From assembly GCF_022095675.1 (NCBI RefSeq), contig NZ_JAHYSG010000134.1, positions 1 through 31,158 on the forward strand: a stretch of 31,158 nucleotides of DNA, written 5' to 3'. Source of the DNA: Dactylosporangium sp. AC04546. Lineage in GTDB: Bacteria > Actinomycetota > Actinomycetes > Mycobacteriales > Micromonosporaceae. A model generated the notes under the pieces. It was given only the letters and a program-made list of their open reading frames with translations, was not told the origin of the DNA and did no database searches. The position numbers and the translations under genes are program-made. Shown here piece after piece: positions 23,483-31,145 of the stretch (the first letter of the stretch is position 1; each line of letters begins with the position of its first letter).

Positions 23483-24142
23483 TCAGGGCTCGTCGCCCGG
23501 GGTCACCAGGCCGTGCTCGTAGGCGTAGACCACGGCCTGGACGCGGTCCCTCAAGCCCAGCTTCATCAGGACTCGGCTCACGTGGGTCTTCACCGTGGGC
23601 TCCGAGACGATCAGGCGGTCCGCCAGTTCGGCGTTGGACAGGCCCTTGGCCAGGAGACGGAGTACCTCCAGCTCGCGCTCCGTCAGGATCTCCGTCTGGG
23701 CGGCGGCCACGTCGGCCGGGGGTGTGCGGAGGAAGCGGGCGATCAGGCGCTGCGTCACCGCCGGGGCCAGCAGAGCCTCGCCCGCCGCCACCGTGCGAAC
23801 GCCCTCGGCCAGTTGGCTCGGCGGGGCATCCTTCAGCATGAAGCCGCTCGCGCCCGCGCGGAGGGCCGAGTAGACGTACTGGTCCAGGTCGAACGTTGTC
23901 AGCACCAGGACCTTCGGAGCGTCGGGGCGGGCACGGATGCGGCGGGTGGCCTCGATGCCGTCCAGGTTCGGCATGCGGATGTCCATCATGACCACGTCCG
24001 GGCGCAGTTCGGCGGCGCGCTTGACCGCCTCCAGGCCGTCGGCCACCGCGTCGACGATCGTGATGTCCGGTTGCACGTTGAGCATGCTCGCCAGGCCGGA
24101 GCGGACGAGGGCGTGGTCGTCAGCGACCAGAACGTTGATCAT
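23483..24142 (-). CDS. LuxR/NarL-type response regulator
   Basis: 219 aa. The receiver domain has phosphorylatable Asp54 (VVMMDIRMP), Asp8-Asp9 (VADDH), Thr82/83 and Lys104 (FMLKDA). A linker leads to the LuxR-type helix-turn-helix [39 protein letters not shown] (about 151-200). It overlaps the upstream histidine-kinase gene by 4 nt (ATGA), so the pair are translated together. It resembles the LiaR/DesR-type regulators; the small membrane protein divergent from the kinase (25423) is an obvious candidate target, by position only. Confidence 0.95.
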   Translation of the reverse strand: MINVLVADDHALVRSGLASMLNVQPDITIVDAVADGLEAVKRAAELRPDVVMMDIRMPNLDGIEATRRIRARPDAPKVLVLTTFDLDQYVYSALRAGASGFMLKDAPPSQLAEGVRTVAAGEALLAPAVTQRLIARFLRTPPADVAAAQTEILTERELEVLRLLAKGLSNAELADRLIVSEPTVKTHVSRVLMKLGLRDRVQAVVYAYEHGLVTPGDEP

Positions 24143-25275
24143 GGCTGCTCCCTCGGCAGGCGGGCGCGCACGACGAAACCGTCGCCGTCCGGGGCGGCGT
24201 GGACGGTGCCGCCGTACAGGCGGGCGCGCTCGCGCATCCCGACCAGGCCCTGGCCGTTGTCGCCGGTGCGGTCCGGGCGGACGCCGTCGTTGCGGATCTC
24301 CAGGTCGATCCAGCCGGGCTGATAGTCGACGGCCACGCTGGTGCGGGCCGCGCTCGCGTGCCGGCGTGCGTTCGTCAGCGCTTCCTGGACGATTCGGTAC
24401 CCCGCGAGGTCGACGCCGGCCGAGACGGTCCCGCGGGTGCCGGTCGTCGTGAGCTCGACCCGCACGCCGGCGGCGCTGACCTCGTCGACGAGGTCCGGCA
24501 GCCGGTCCAGCGTCGGTTGCGGTGCCAGGGTCGGCGCCTCGTCCCGCAGTACATCCAGAACATGACGCATCTCGGTCAACGCCTCACGGGCGGTGCGCCG
24601 CGCGGCGGCGATGTGCTCGCGAGCGGTCTGCGGCTGGAGGAGGACCAGCTCCTCGGCGGCGCCCGCCTGCACCGCGATGATCGACAGCGAGTGCGCGACC
24701 ACGTCGTGCAGCTCGCGGGCGATCCGGGCCCGCTCGCGGGCGGCCGCCTCCTCAGCCTGCGACCTGGCCCGCAGCGCCTGGTTGGCGCGCTGGCGGACGA
24801 GCCGGCCGCACGTCCACGCGCCGGCGACGAAGAACCCGAGGATGAGCAGCTGGCCGACGCTGACGGGACTTCCGTAGTACCCGAGGGGATAGAGCGACAG
24901 CATCGCGCCCAGCGTGGCCAGCCCGGCCAGCACGGCGACCGTCAGCGGGGCCACGTGCAGCGCGGCGGAGAACGTCGCCACGAGCAGGCTCGGGAACGGG
25001 AAGGTGCTGTCCTCCCAGCCCTCGATCGCCCACACCCGCACGCCCAGCACCGCGATCAGCAGGGCGAGCGCGAGCAGCGGGGCGCGGCGGCGGTACAGCA
25101 GGGGAGCGGTGACCCCGAACGCGAACGCGACCCGCTCCCACCGCTCGCCCGAGCTGTTCGCGGCCAGTGCCTCGATGAGCGCCCAGCCGAACAGCAGCAC
25201 GGTGATGCCGACGTCGACCCGCGTGGGCCGGTGCGGCACCCGGGCCAGTCCGGTCAGCGCGTCCATGCCGGGCAC
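24139..25275 (-). CDS. Sensor histidine kinase (HisKA_3 type)
   Basis: 378 aa. About five transmembrane helices (roughly residues 22-38, 53-80, 93-112, 113-130, 138-157) with short loops form an intramembrane-sensing input. The H-box is ARIARELHDVVAHSLSIIAVQAG with His190. The ATPase domain carries the N-box YRIVQEALTNARRHA (about 287-301) and the G-box DNGQGLVGMRERARLYGG (about 340-357). The signal is unknown; kinases of this topology often respond to membrane stress. The start is GTG 25275 or ATG 25266; neither has a strong ribosome site. The kinase comes first in the operon, followed by its regulator. Confidence 0.95.
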   Translation of the reverse strand: MPGMDALTGLARVPHRPTRVDVGITVLLFGWALIEALAANSSGERWERVAFAFGVTAPLLYRRRAPLLALALLIAVLGVRVWAIEGWEDSTFPFPSLLVATFSAALHVAPLTVAVLAGLATLGAMLSLYPLGYYGSPVSVGQLLILGFFVAGAWTCGRLVRQRANQALRARSQAEEAAARERARIARELHDVVAHSLSIIAVQAGAAEELVLLQPQTAREHIAAARRTAREALTEMRHVLDVLRDEAPTLAPQPTLDRLPDLVDEVSAAGVRVELTTTGTRGTVSAGVDLAGYRIVQEALTNARRHASAARTSVAVDYQPGWIDLEIRNDGVRPDRTGDNGQGLVGMRERARLYGGTVHAAPDGDGFVVRARLPREQP

Positions 25276-25422
25276 TGTTCCACGCCCGAGATGGACAAGG
25301 CATCCGTCGCGGGTCTCGAACGGGTCATCCCCGCGTCGTACGCGGCGGCGACCCAGGACCGACGTAACGGGCCTTGATCATCTCTACCGTCGTTCCTCGT
25401 TGCTTCTTGAGAGGAGATTCCC

Positions 25423-25965
25423 ATGACGTCCTTGACCCTTCCCACGACCCAGGCCCGTCCGGTGCTGGGCTGGCTCGCGATCCTCGGCGGCACGGCGTCG
25501 GCCGTGGCCGGCGCGATCCAGCTGATCCTCCCGTCGGACACCGACCCGCTGATCAACGCCAACGAGCACGTGGTCCTCACCCTGCTGGCGGTCGCGTTCG
25601 TCGCCTGGATCCCGGGGTACCTCACCCTCGGCACCTCCGCCGGCAAACTGGGCAAGGCGGCCGGCATCCTGGCCGCGCTCGGCTGCGCGCTCCTCACGAT
25701 CGGCATGACGAGCACGAACCTGCACGGTCAGGACTACGCGTGGTTCGGCGTCGTCGCGGTGCCGGCCAACCTGGCCTGGCTGGTCGGCTCGGTCCTGCTG
25801 GCCGTCGCGACCTGGCGGACCCGGACTCTCCCGCGCTGGCTGTCGATCGGCGTCGCGCTGGTCTGGGTGACCTCGATCATCCTGTCCCAGCTCGGCGGCA
25901 ACCTGATCGCCGGCGTCATCTGGTGCACGCTCGGCGCGCTGCTGACGCGCGCGAACCGCTCCTGA
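25423..25965 (+). CDS. Small multi-pass membrane protein, family unknown
   Basis: 180 aa from ATG 25423 with AGAGGAGA about 6-13 nt upstream. Six transmembrane helices are visible: about residues 14-34, 48-64, 79-98, 106-128, 137-155 and 157-174, with short loops and an ITLP-like N-terminus. I cannot assign a family. It is divergent from the histidine kinase with a 147-bp gap, and could be regulated by it. Confidence 0.8.
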   Translation: MTSLTLPTTQARPVLGWLAILGGTASAVAGAIQLILPSDTDPLINANEHVVLTLLAVAFVAWIPGYLTLGTSAGKLGKAAGILAALGCALLTIGMTSTNLHGQDYAWFGVVAVPANLAWLVGSVLLAVATWRTRTLPRWLSIGVALVWVTSIILSQLGGNLIAGVIWCTLGALLTRANRS

Positions 25966-26068
25966 ACCACCATCCGCAGTCCGCTGACCGAGGCGGCCTT
26001 GCCTTATGCCCAGAGCGTGTTGTCGAGGGCTCAGTCGTTAGTGGCGGCTCTGCCGGTTCGTCGAGGGC

Positions 26069-26842
26069 TCAGCCCAGGGCTGCCAGGAGCTCCGGGCTCA
26101 CCTCGATGACCAGGATCGTGCCGCCGGCCGGGTCGGCCAGGAACGCGGCCTGGCCGACGCCCGCGTCGATCGGGCCGGCCAGGACGCGGCCGCCCAGCGC
26201 CGGGGTCCGTTCGACGACGTCGGCGCAGTCGGCGACCTGGAGGATCGTCCGCCAGTGGGGCGGGGTGCCGGGCGGGTACATCTCGCCCATCAGGCTGATG
26301 CCGCCCACCACGCGGTTGCCGACGAGCCACTCGTGGTACTCCATGTTGGTCTCGGTCTCACCGGCGCGTTCGGTCCAGCCGAAGACCTTGCCGTAGAAGT
26401 CGACGGCGGCGGGCACGTCGCCGGTGCACACCTCGCTCCAGCACACGGCGCTCGCCTCGTCGATGACCTGGGCACCGGCGAAGCGGCCGCGCTGCCAGAC
26501 CGCGAACACGGCGCCGCCCGCGTCGGCGAAGAGGGCCGTGCGGCCGCGGGTGGCGACCTCGGTCTCGGGCTGGAGCACGGTACCGCCCGCGTCCACCACC
26601 AGTTGGGCGGTGGCCTCGATGTCCTCCGTCGAGACGTGCGTGAGCCACATCGACGGCCGGCCCGGGGCGTCGACCAGTCCGGCGACGGCCAGGTCGCGCA
26701 GCAGGAACACCGTCGAGCCGTCCTCGGCCGTGGTCGCCGTCCAGCCAAGAAGCTCCTGGTAGTAGGCGGAGGCGGCCGCGGCGTCGGCGCTGTGGAGCAC
26801 CGCCCAGCAGGGTGTCGCGGGACCGTACCCTCGAACTCGCAC
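26069..26842 (-). CDS. VOC family protein, paralogue of the one at 15559-16308
   Basis: 257 aa from GTG 26842; AGAGGA lies about 9-14 nt upstream. Two VOC repeats: VRVRGYGPATPCWAVLH and YYQELLGWTAT in the first, VCWSEVCTGDVPAAVDFYGKVFGW in the second, with ADPAGGTILVIEVSPEL at the end. The opening RVRGY.P.TPCWA and the spacing match the other VOC gene, so the two arose by duplication. A frame extending to 26950 lacks a ribosome site and is rejected. It is divergent from an ArsR-like regulator that may control it. Confidence 0.88.
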   Translation of the reverse strand: MRVRGYGPATPCWAVLHSADAAAASAYYQELLGWTATTAEDGSTVFLLRDLAVAGLVDAPGRPSMWLTHVSTEDIEATAQLVVDAGGTVLQPETEVATRGRTALFADAGGAVFAVWQRGRFAGAQVIDEASAVCWSEVCTGDVPAAVDFYGKVFGWTERAGETETNMEYHEWLVGNRVVGGISLMGEMYPPGTPPHWRTILQVADCADVVERTPALGGRVLAGPIDAGVGQAAFLADPAGGTILVIEVSPELLAALG

Positions 26843-26876
26843 AGCTGTTCCTCTCGCGAACCGCAGATCTTCTGGG

Positions 26877-26897
26877 CAGACGATAGGCAAACGTCTG
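26877..26897. promoter_or_regulatory. Inverted repeat CAGACG-N9-CGTCTG between VOC and ArsR-like genes
   Basis: Perfect 6-bp arms 35-55 bp upstream of the VOC start, overlapping a TATCGT -10-like box on the minus strand. A second weaker one, GATCC-N7-GGATC, lies at about 26908-26924. These are candidate sites for the divergent regulator. Confidence 0.45.
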
Positions 26898-26995
26898 ACT
26901 TTCCGAGATCCTCCTAAGGGATCACAGTTCTTGCGCATGTGGCTAGACATCCATGCCCTGCGCTACGGAACGTGACCCGCTCTACGCTGGGTGGC

Positions 26996-27571
26996 GTGGC
27001 TGAGGAGAACTCCGGGCGGCGGGCCCAGGTGCGCGACGCGGCGACCATGCGCGCACTGGCGCACCCGGCGCGCATCGCGATCGTCGACCGGCTCTTCACC
27101 GGCGAGCCGGCCACGGCCACCGAGCTGGCCGAGGTGAGCGGGCTGTCGCCGAGCGCCACCAGCTACCACCTGCGCGAGCTGGCCAAGGCGGGCATGATCG
27201 AGGAGGCGCCCAGCCGCGGGGACGGCCGCGAGCGCGTCTGGCAGAGCCAGCTGCGCGGCCTGAACGTCGAGACGCCGCCGGAGCGGGGTGCGGCCGAGCG
27301 GGCCGCCGACCGGGAGCTGACGCAGCTGTACCTCGACCGCGAGGAGCAGCGCGCCCGCGAGTGGCTGGCGCGGCGGGACGACGAGCCATACGAGTGGTAC
27401 CGAGCCGCAACGGCCGCCGGCGTCCAGGTGGTGGTCACGGCCTCGGAGATGGAGCAGCTCAACGCCAAGATTCTGGCGATCCTGGAGCCTTTCGCGCGGC
27501 GGAACCGGACAGATCCCCCGGACGGCGCCCGCTCGGTGGACGTGAGCTACCGGGTCGTACCCCGGCCGTAG
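26996..27571 (+). CDS. ArsR-family-like winged-helix regulator
   Basis: 191 aa from GTG 26996, preceded by TACGCT (26983-26988) with 7 nt between, another leaderless-type start. The winged helix is LAHPARIAIVDRLFTGEPATATELAEVSGLSPSATSYHLRELAKAGMIEE (about residues 21-70). It has no metal-binding CxC motif in the recognition helix, so it is not a SmtB-type metal sensor. A C-terminal extension (YLDREEQRAREWLARRDDEPYEWYRAAT..) is typical of the HTH_20 actinobacterial subgroup. Its probable target is the divergent VOC gene. Confidence 0.88.
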   Translation: MAEENSGRRAQVRDAATMRALAHPARIAIVDRLFTGEPATATELAEVSGLSPSATSYHLRELAKAGMIEEAPSRGDGRERVWQSQLRGLNVETPPERGAAERAADRELTQLYLDREEQRAREWLARRDDEPYEWYRAATAAGVQVVVTASEMEQLNAKILAILEPFARRNRTDPPDGARSVDVSYRVVPRP

Positions 27572-27602
27572 CCGCTCCCACTCCCATGATCAATGGCGCG
27601 AT

Positions 27603-27622
27603 CTGGCTGTCATAGCAGCCAG
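27603..27622 (+). terminator. Hairpin downstream of the ArsR-like gene
   Basis: CTGGCTG-TCATAG-CAGCCAG is a perfect 7-bp stem 32 bp past the stop, followed by AAGTTT. It is a plausible terminator of the regulator gene with a poor T-tract. Confidence 0.5.
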
Positions 27623-27628
27623 AAGTTT

Positions 27629-27642
27629 CCCATGATCATGGG
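27629..27642. repeat. 14-bp perfect palindrome CCCATGATCATGGG
   Basis: Its first ten bases also occur at 27583-27592, where they read CCCATGATCA followed by ATGG, a near-palindrome. The pair flank the ArsR-gene hairpin. Confidence 0.5.
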
Positions 27643-28057
27643 CCGGGTGGCTGGCGGCTGAGCTTCGCGCTCGTTGGGGCGGAGTCGGGGCCGCGGGTGC
27701 CGCGCCGTGGTCGGCTCGCGCGCCGCCAGGCGCTCGGGTGCGGTGTTTGGGGCTCGGTCGGCGCTCGACTTTGGCCGGCTCGGGGTTTGTGGGCGCTCGA
27801 TTGCGGCCGGACACCTGGTGCACGCTCGGCCGGCGCGCGCCCCGCTGGCCTCCGCGTCGGCCACGCGCGCCGGGCTCGGGCTCGGGCTCTTGCGCACCCG
27901 AATCGCGCATCGGGCTCGGGCGCCGGCTTTCGCACCCGGTTCTCGCGCCGGGTTCTCGCGCGCTGGCTCTCGCGCCGGTCTGTCCCGCGCCCGAATCGCG
28001 CGCCCGGGCTCGGGCCCGGTTCCCGTGCGCCGGTTCCCGCGCGCCCTTCCACCCGAT
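27643..28057. other. Low-complexity GC-rich non-coding region
   Basis: No gene can be supported here. The DNA repeats GGCTCGGGC, TCGCGCC and GCGCTCG elements in many variants. One imperfect copy of CGAATCGCGC followed by GGGCTCGGGC occurs at 27892-27921 and again at 27987-28019, and GGTTCTCGCGC recurs in tandem around 27939-27975. All long frames in it are low-complexity Arg/Pro/Ala/Gly translations present on both strands. It is unlike the coding sequence on both sides and may be a decayed or slippage-expanded spacer. Confidence 0.6.
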
Positions 28058-28127
28058 TTGATGCATCAAGAACGATGCATCAGAAGTGATGCATCGAAAG
28101 CAATGTATCAAAATCGATGCATCAAGG
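28058..28127. repeat. 14-bp palindromic repeat array, five copies
   Basis: The palindromic 8-mer GATGCATC recurs at 28060, 28074, 28088 and 28116, with AATGTATC in the phased position 28102: an exact 14-bp period. The full unit is nnGATGCATCAAna. A degenerate sixth copy (CTCATGTAGA) may follow at 28128. AT-rich, unlike the flanking DNA, and 87-156 bp upstream of the MFS gene. It looks like an operator or iteron array rather than coding sequence. Confidence 0.9.
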
Positions 28128-28184
28128 CTCATGTAGAAGCGTGCTCGTTGCGGCGGGACGTTGGCACGTCGCCGGTGTAGACAA

Positions 28185-28232
28185 GGGGAGATACGAAGGA
28201 TTATTTTCGAAGTATGTCCTTCACATCTCCCC
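28185..28232. promoter_or_regulatory. 48-bp inverted repeat spanning the MFS start codon
   Basis: The left arm GGGGAGATACGAAGGA (28185-28200) pairs with TCCTTCACATCTCCCC (28217-28232) at 14 of 16 positions, around a 16-bp loop centred on TTCGAA. The MFS ATG (28214-28216) is the last codon of the loop, and GAAGGA / GGGGAG, the only candidate ribosome sites, are in the left arm. Confidence 0.7.
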
Positions 28233-29458
28233 GTGACGTGTACCTGCTCGCGGCCGCGCGTGGAGTCTCGATGCTTGGGGACTTCCTCGCCGCTACCTCG
28301 CTCGTGCTCGCCTTCCAGGAGCGCGGCGCCGGCGGTACCGCCGTGGCCGCGGTGCTCATCGCCTCCGTGCTGCCCGTCGTCGCACTCGCGCCGCTCGCCG
28401 GGCGGCTGGTCGACCGGGTCGACAGCCGGATCCTGCTCACCACCGTCGGGCTGGCCCAGGCCGGCGTCTGTGCCGCCATGGCGTTCACGACCAGCACCTG
28501 GGTGCTCGTCGGGCTCGCCGCCCTGCTCGCCGCCGGGGTCGCGATCACCACGCCGACGTTCAGCGCGCTGCTGCCCGAGGTCGCGGGGGTTGAAGGGGTC
28601 GGGCGGGCCATGGCGATCGCGCAGACCGCCAACTCCGTCGGGTCGCTGGCCGGGCCGGCCCTCGCGGGTGTGCTCGTGGGAGCGTTCGGGCTGCGGGCAC
28701 CGCTGCTCATCGACGCCGGCACGTACCTCGCGGTGGTGGGGGCGGGGCTGCTCCTGCGAACCCGGCGCAGGGTGTCGGCGCACGAGCGGGCCGATGGCGG
28801 TACCACCGGATGGAAGATCCGACACGAACCGATGCTGTGGCCGCTCATGCTGCTCGTCGCCGCGCTCGTCCTCGCGCTCAACGTCAACATGGTGGTCGGC
28901 GTGTTCTACATCCGCGAGACGCTCGGCGGGAGCCCGGCCGAGTTCGGGCTGGTCGAGGCGGCGTGGACGGCCGGCATGCTGGGCGGCGGGTGGCTGGCGG
29001 CGGCCCGGGCCAGGGATGACAAGGCGCTCGGGCGCGCGCTGGTGGGGTTGCACCTGGTCACCGCCATTGCGGTCCTGCTGTCGGGCTTCGCGACGATGGT
29101 GTGGATGTTGTACCCCTTGTGGCTGCTGGGCGGCGCCATGAACGGGGCCGAGAACAACTTCCTCGGCGTGCTCGCGGCGCGGCGGGTGCCGGCGGCCGTG
29201 CGCGGGGCCTTCTTCGCGCGGTTCGGCGCGGTGATCAACGGCGCCAACCTTGTCGGCTACGCGGCGGGCGGGGTGCTGGTGGGGCGGTTCGAGCCGCGGC
29301 ACATCGTGCTCGCCTGCGGCGCGGCGGGCGTGCTCACCGTGCTGCTCCTCGGGCCGGCGCTCTGGCGGGCTAGTGGACGGTCAGCAGCTGCTTCGTCACT
29401 TCCCGACACGTCTTCGCCCCGTAGTCCTTCCCCAGCGAGCTCGGGTAGTGCGCCATGA
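28214..29458 (+). CDS. MFS transporter
   Basis: 414 aa, about twelve transmembrane helices, the major facilitator layout. Visible hallmarks are RGVSMLGDFLAATSLVL in helix 1, GRLVDRVDSRILL as the loop 2-3 signature, and AQTANSVGSLAGPALAGVLVGAFG in helix 5. The second half starts at about residue 215 (PLMLLVAALVLALNVNMVVGVFYIRETLG). It resembles drug- or metabolite-efflux carriers; the substrate is unknown. ATG 28214 lies in the loop of a 48-bp inverted repeat and downstream of a five-copy operator-like array, so tight regulation is likely. The last 89 bp overlap the convergent serine-hydrolase gene. Confidence 0.93.
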   Translation: MSFTSPRDVYLLAAARGVSMLGDFLAATSLVLAFQERGAGGTAVAAVLIASVLPVVALAPLAGRLVDRVDSRILLTTVGLAQAGVCAAMAFTTSTWVLVGLAALLAAGVAITTPTFSALLPEVAGVEGVGRAMAIAQTANSVGSLAGPALAGVLVGAFGLRAPLLIDAGTYLAVVGAGLLLRTRRRVSAHERADGGTTGWKIRHEPMLWPLMLLVAALVLALNVNMVVGVFYIRETLGGSPAEFGLVEAAWTAGMLGGGWLAAARARDDKALGRALVGLHLVTAIAVLLSGFATMVWMLYPLWLLGGAMNGAENNFLGVLAARRVPAAVRGAFFARFGAVINGANLVGYAAGGVLVGRFEPRHIVLACGAAGVLTVLLLGPALWRASGRSAAASSLPDTSSPRSPSPASSGSAP

Positions 29459-30221
29459 TCCCGATGCTCCAGCCGTCGTTGACCGCCATGCAGGCGATGT
29501 GCCACTGCCCGTCGTCCCGCGACAGCCAGCCGTTCTTGATCGCGGTCGTCTTCTGCACGTCGGCGGGCAGCACCTCGATCGGACCGAATCGGCCCGGGCC
29601 GCGCACGTTGCGCATCTCGTTGAGCAGCCAGCCGGTCCACTTCGGGCCCGCCGCGCGGCCGTCGGCGATGCACTTGGCCAGCCGGGCCACGTCGCGGGCG
29701 GACATCTGGGTCAGGCTCCAGGAGTTCTGCGTGCCCTTCGTCTCGGTGAGGCCGCAGAGGCTGATCATGCGCTTGATCGAGTTCAGGTTGCCGTTCTGGA
29801 CGTGGTACTTGAACGTGTTCTCCGTCTCGGAGTCGCGGATCATGCGCGTGAGCTCGGCGAGCGCGGCCGAGCCGGGCTGCTTGTTCTGCTCGGCCTGGCG
29901 GCGCAGCCAGTCGGCCGCCACCCAGGCCTTTGACATCGACGCGGTGTCACTCGTCGTGTACGGCGTGGAGCCGTACAGCTGCCCCGTCACGTGGTCGTAG
30001 AACGCCCACGACCAGAAGCCCTTCACGTTCATCGTGACCGGGTTGGTCGGCGTGAAGAGCGGACCGCTGGGCGACGGGGACGGGGACGGGGCGGGCGACG
30101 CGGCGGCGGCCTCCGTGGACGCCGTCGCGGCCGGGACGTGATCCTGCTTCGCCGCGGGCTGCTTCGAGCAGCCCGTGAGCAGCGCCAGGGCAAGCGCGAT
30201 CACGGCGAGGGGGCGTCGCAC
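29370..30221 (-). CDS. Lipoprotein serine hydrolase, beta-lactamase-like fold
   Basis: 283 aa from GTG 30221. A lipoprotein signal has the lipobox LLTGC with Cys18, then a long Ala/Pro/Ser linker (residues 19-55). The catalytic domain has the SxxK motif at Ser95-Lys98 (ASMSKAW). SETEN near 131-135 could be the SDN-like motif, and IKNGW near 240 stands in for KTG. Family membership is clear, but the divergent SDN and KTG motifs suggest a peptidase or regulatory protein rather than a true beta-lactamase. GTG 30221 sits 6 nt behind TACTCT and has no ribosome site: a leaderless start. The frame continues upstream without support. The last 89 bp overlap the MFS gene. Confidence 0.85.
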   Translation of the reverse strand: MRRPLAVIALALALLTGCSKQPAAKQDHVPAATASTEAAAASPAPSPSPSPSGPLFTPTNPVTMNVKGFWSWAFYDHVTGQLYGSTPYTTSDTASMSKAWVAADWLRRQAEQNKQPGSAALAELTRMIRDSETENTFKYHVQNGNLNSIKRMISLCGLTETKGTQNSWSLTQMSARDVARLAKCIADGRAAGPKWTGWLLNEMRNVRGPGRFGPIEVLPADVQKTTAIKNGWLSRDDGQWHIACMAVNDGWSIGIMAHYPSSLGKDYGAKTCREVTKQLLTVH

Positions 30222-30227
30222 CAGAGC

Positions 30228-30233
30228 AGAGTA
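30228..30233 (-). promoter_or_regulatory. -10 box of the serine-hydrolase gene
   Basis: TACTCT on the minus strand, 6 nt before the GTG, is the same geometry as for mqnE and the D-amino-acid oxidase gene. Confidence 0.5.
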
Positions 30234-30287
30234 CGCCGTTGTGAGAATGACCGCCCGCTGCGGTTGACCAGCCAGGCGTGGGGCACC

Positions 30288-31145
30288 ATGGGCGTTGTGC
30301 CTGCACTGCAGCGGCCCCGAGTCGGCCACATCCAGTTCCTGAACTGCCTTCCGATCTACTGGGGCCTCATGCGCTCGGGCGCGCTGATCGACGTCGACCT
30401 GCACAAGGACTCGCCGGAGCGGCTCAACACCGCGCTCGTCGCCGGTGACCTGGACATCGGCCCGATCTCGCTGGTGGAGTACCTGCGCAACGCCGACGAT
30501 CTGCTGCTGTTGCCCGACCTCGCGGTCGGCAGCGACGGCCCGGTGCTGTCGGTCAATGCGGTCTCGACGGTACCGCTGGAGCAGCTCGACGGCCGCCGTG
30601 TGGCGCTCGGTGCGACGTCGCGGACCGGCGTCCTGCTCGCGCAGATGTACCTCGAGACGCGAGTCGGCGTGACCCCACAGTACTTCCAGAGCCCGCCCGA
30701 CCTGGCCCGCATGCTGGACGAGGCGGACGCCGCCGTGATCATCGGCGACGTGGCCCTGCGTGCGCTGCACGACGCGCCGCAGCACGGCTGGCAGGTCACC
30801 GACCTCGGCCAGGCGTGGCGCGACTGGACCGGCCTGCCGATGGTCTTCGCCGCGTGGGCGGTCCGCCGCGACTTCGCGCTGGCGCACCCCGGGCTGGTGA
30901 AGGACGTGCACGAGGCGTTCCTCCGGTCGAAAGAGCTGTGCCTGACCGAGCTGGACGAGGTGGCTGAGGCCGCGGCCCGCTGGGAGACGCTGTCGGCGGC
31001 GACCCTGGCGCGGTACTTCCGGGCGCTGGACTTCTCCCTCGGCGAGCGCCAGGTCGCCGGCGTGCGCGAGTTCGCCCGCCGCGCCGCCGACCTCGGTGCC
31101 GCCCCCGCGCTGCCGCCGGACGGCCCGTACTTCTTCGAGGGCTGA
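30288..31145 (+). CDS. mqnA: Chorismate dehydratase MqnA
   Basis: 285 aa. First enzyme of the futalosine route: it dehydrates chorismate to 3-[(1-carboxyvinyl)oxy]benzoate, the substrate of MqnE. Family landmarks: RVGHIQFLNCLPIYWGL (about 11-27), LVAGDLDIGPISLVEYLRN, VLSVNAVSTVPL, VALGATSRTGVLLAQMYL, ADAAVIIGDVALRAL, LGQAWRDWTGLPMVFAAWAVR, and the closing ARYFRALDFSLGERQVAGVREF. It is a cytosolic protein of periplasmic-binding-protein fold. I chose ATG 30288 (GGGG 4-7 nt upstream); GTG 30297 is an alternative. It is divergent from the serine-hydrolase gene with 66 bp between. TTGACC at 30264-30269 may be a -35 box. The window ends 13 bp after its stop. Confidence 0.95.
   Translation: MGVVPALQRPRVGHIQFLNCLPIYWGLMRSGALIDVDLHKDSPERLNTALVAGDLDIGPISLVEYLRNADDLLLLPDLAVGSDGPVLSVNAVSTVPLEQLDGRRVALGATSRTGVLLAQMYLETRVGVTPQYFQSPPDLARMLDEADAAVIIGDVALRALHDAPQHGWQVTDLGQAWRDWTGLPMVFAAWAVRRDFALAHPGLVKDVHEAFLRSKELCLTELDEVAEAAARWETLSAATLARYFRALDFSLGERQVAGVREFARRAADLGAAPALPPDGPYFFEG

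Noticed and set aside
28058..28127. CRISPR array
   Set aside because: The repeat unit is 14 bp with an 8-bp palindrome and no unique spacers of 25-45 bp; no cas genes nearby.
27590..29302. 570-codon minus-strand frame over the MFS gene and the repeat spacer
   Set aside because: Low-complexity translation, antisense to a clear transporter, and the part over 27.6-28.1 kb is repeat-derived.
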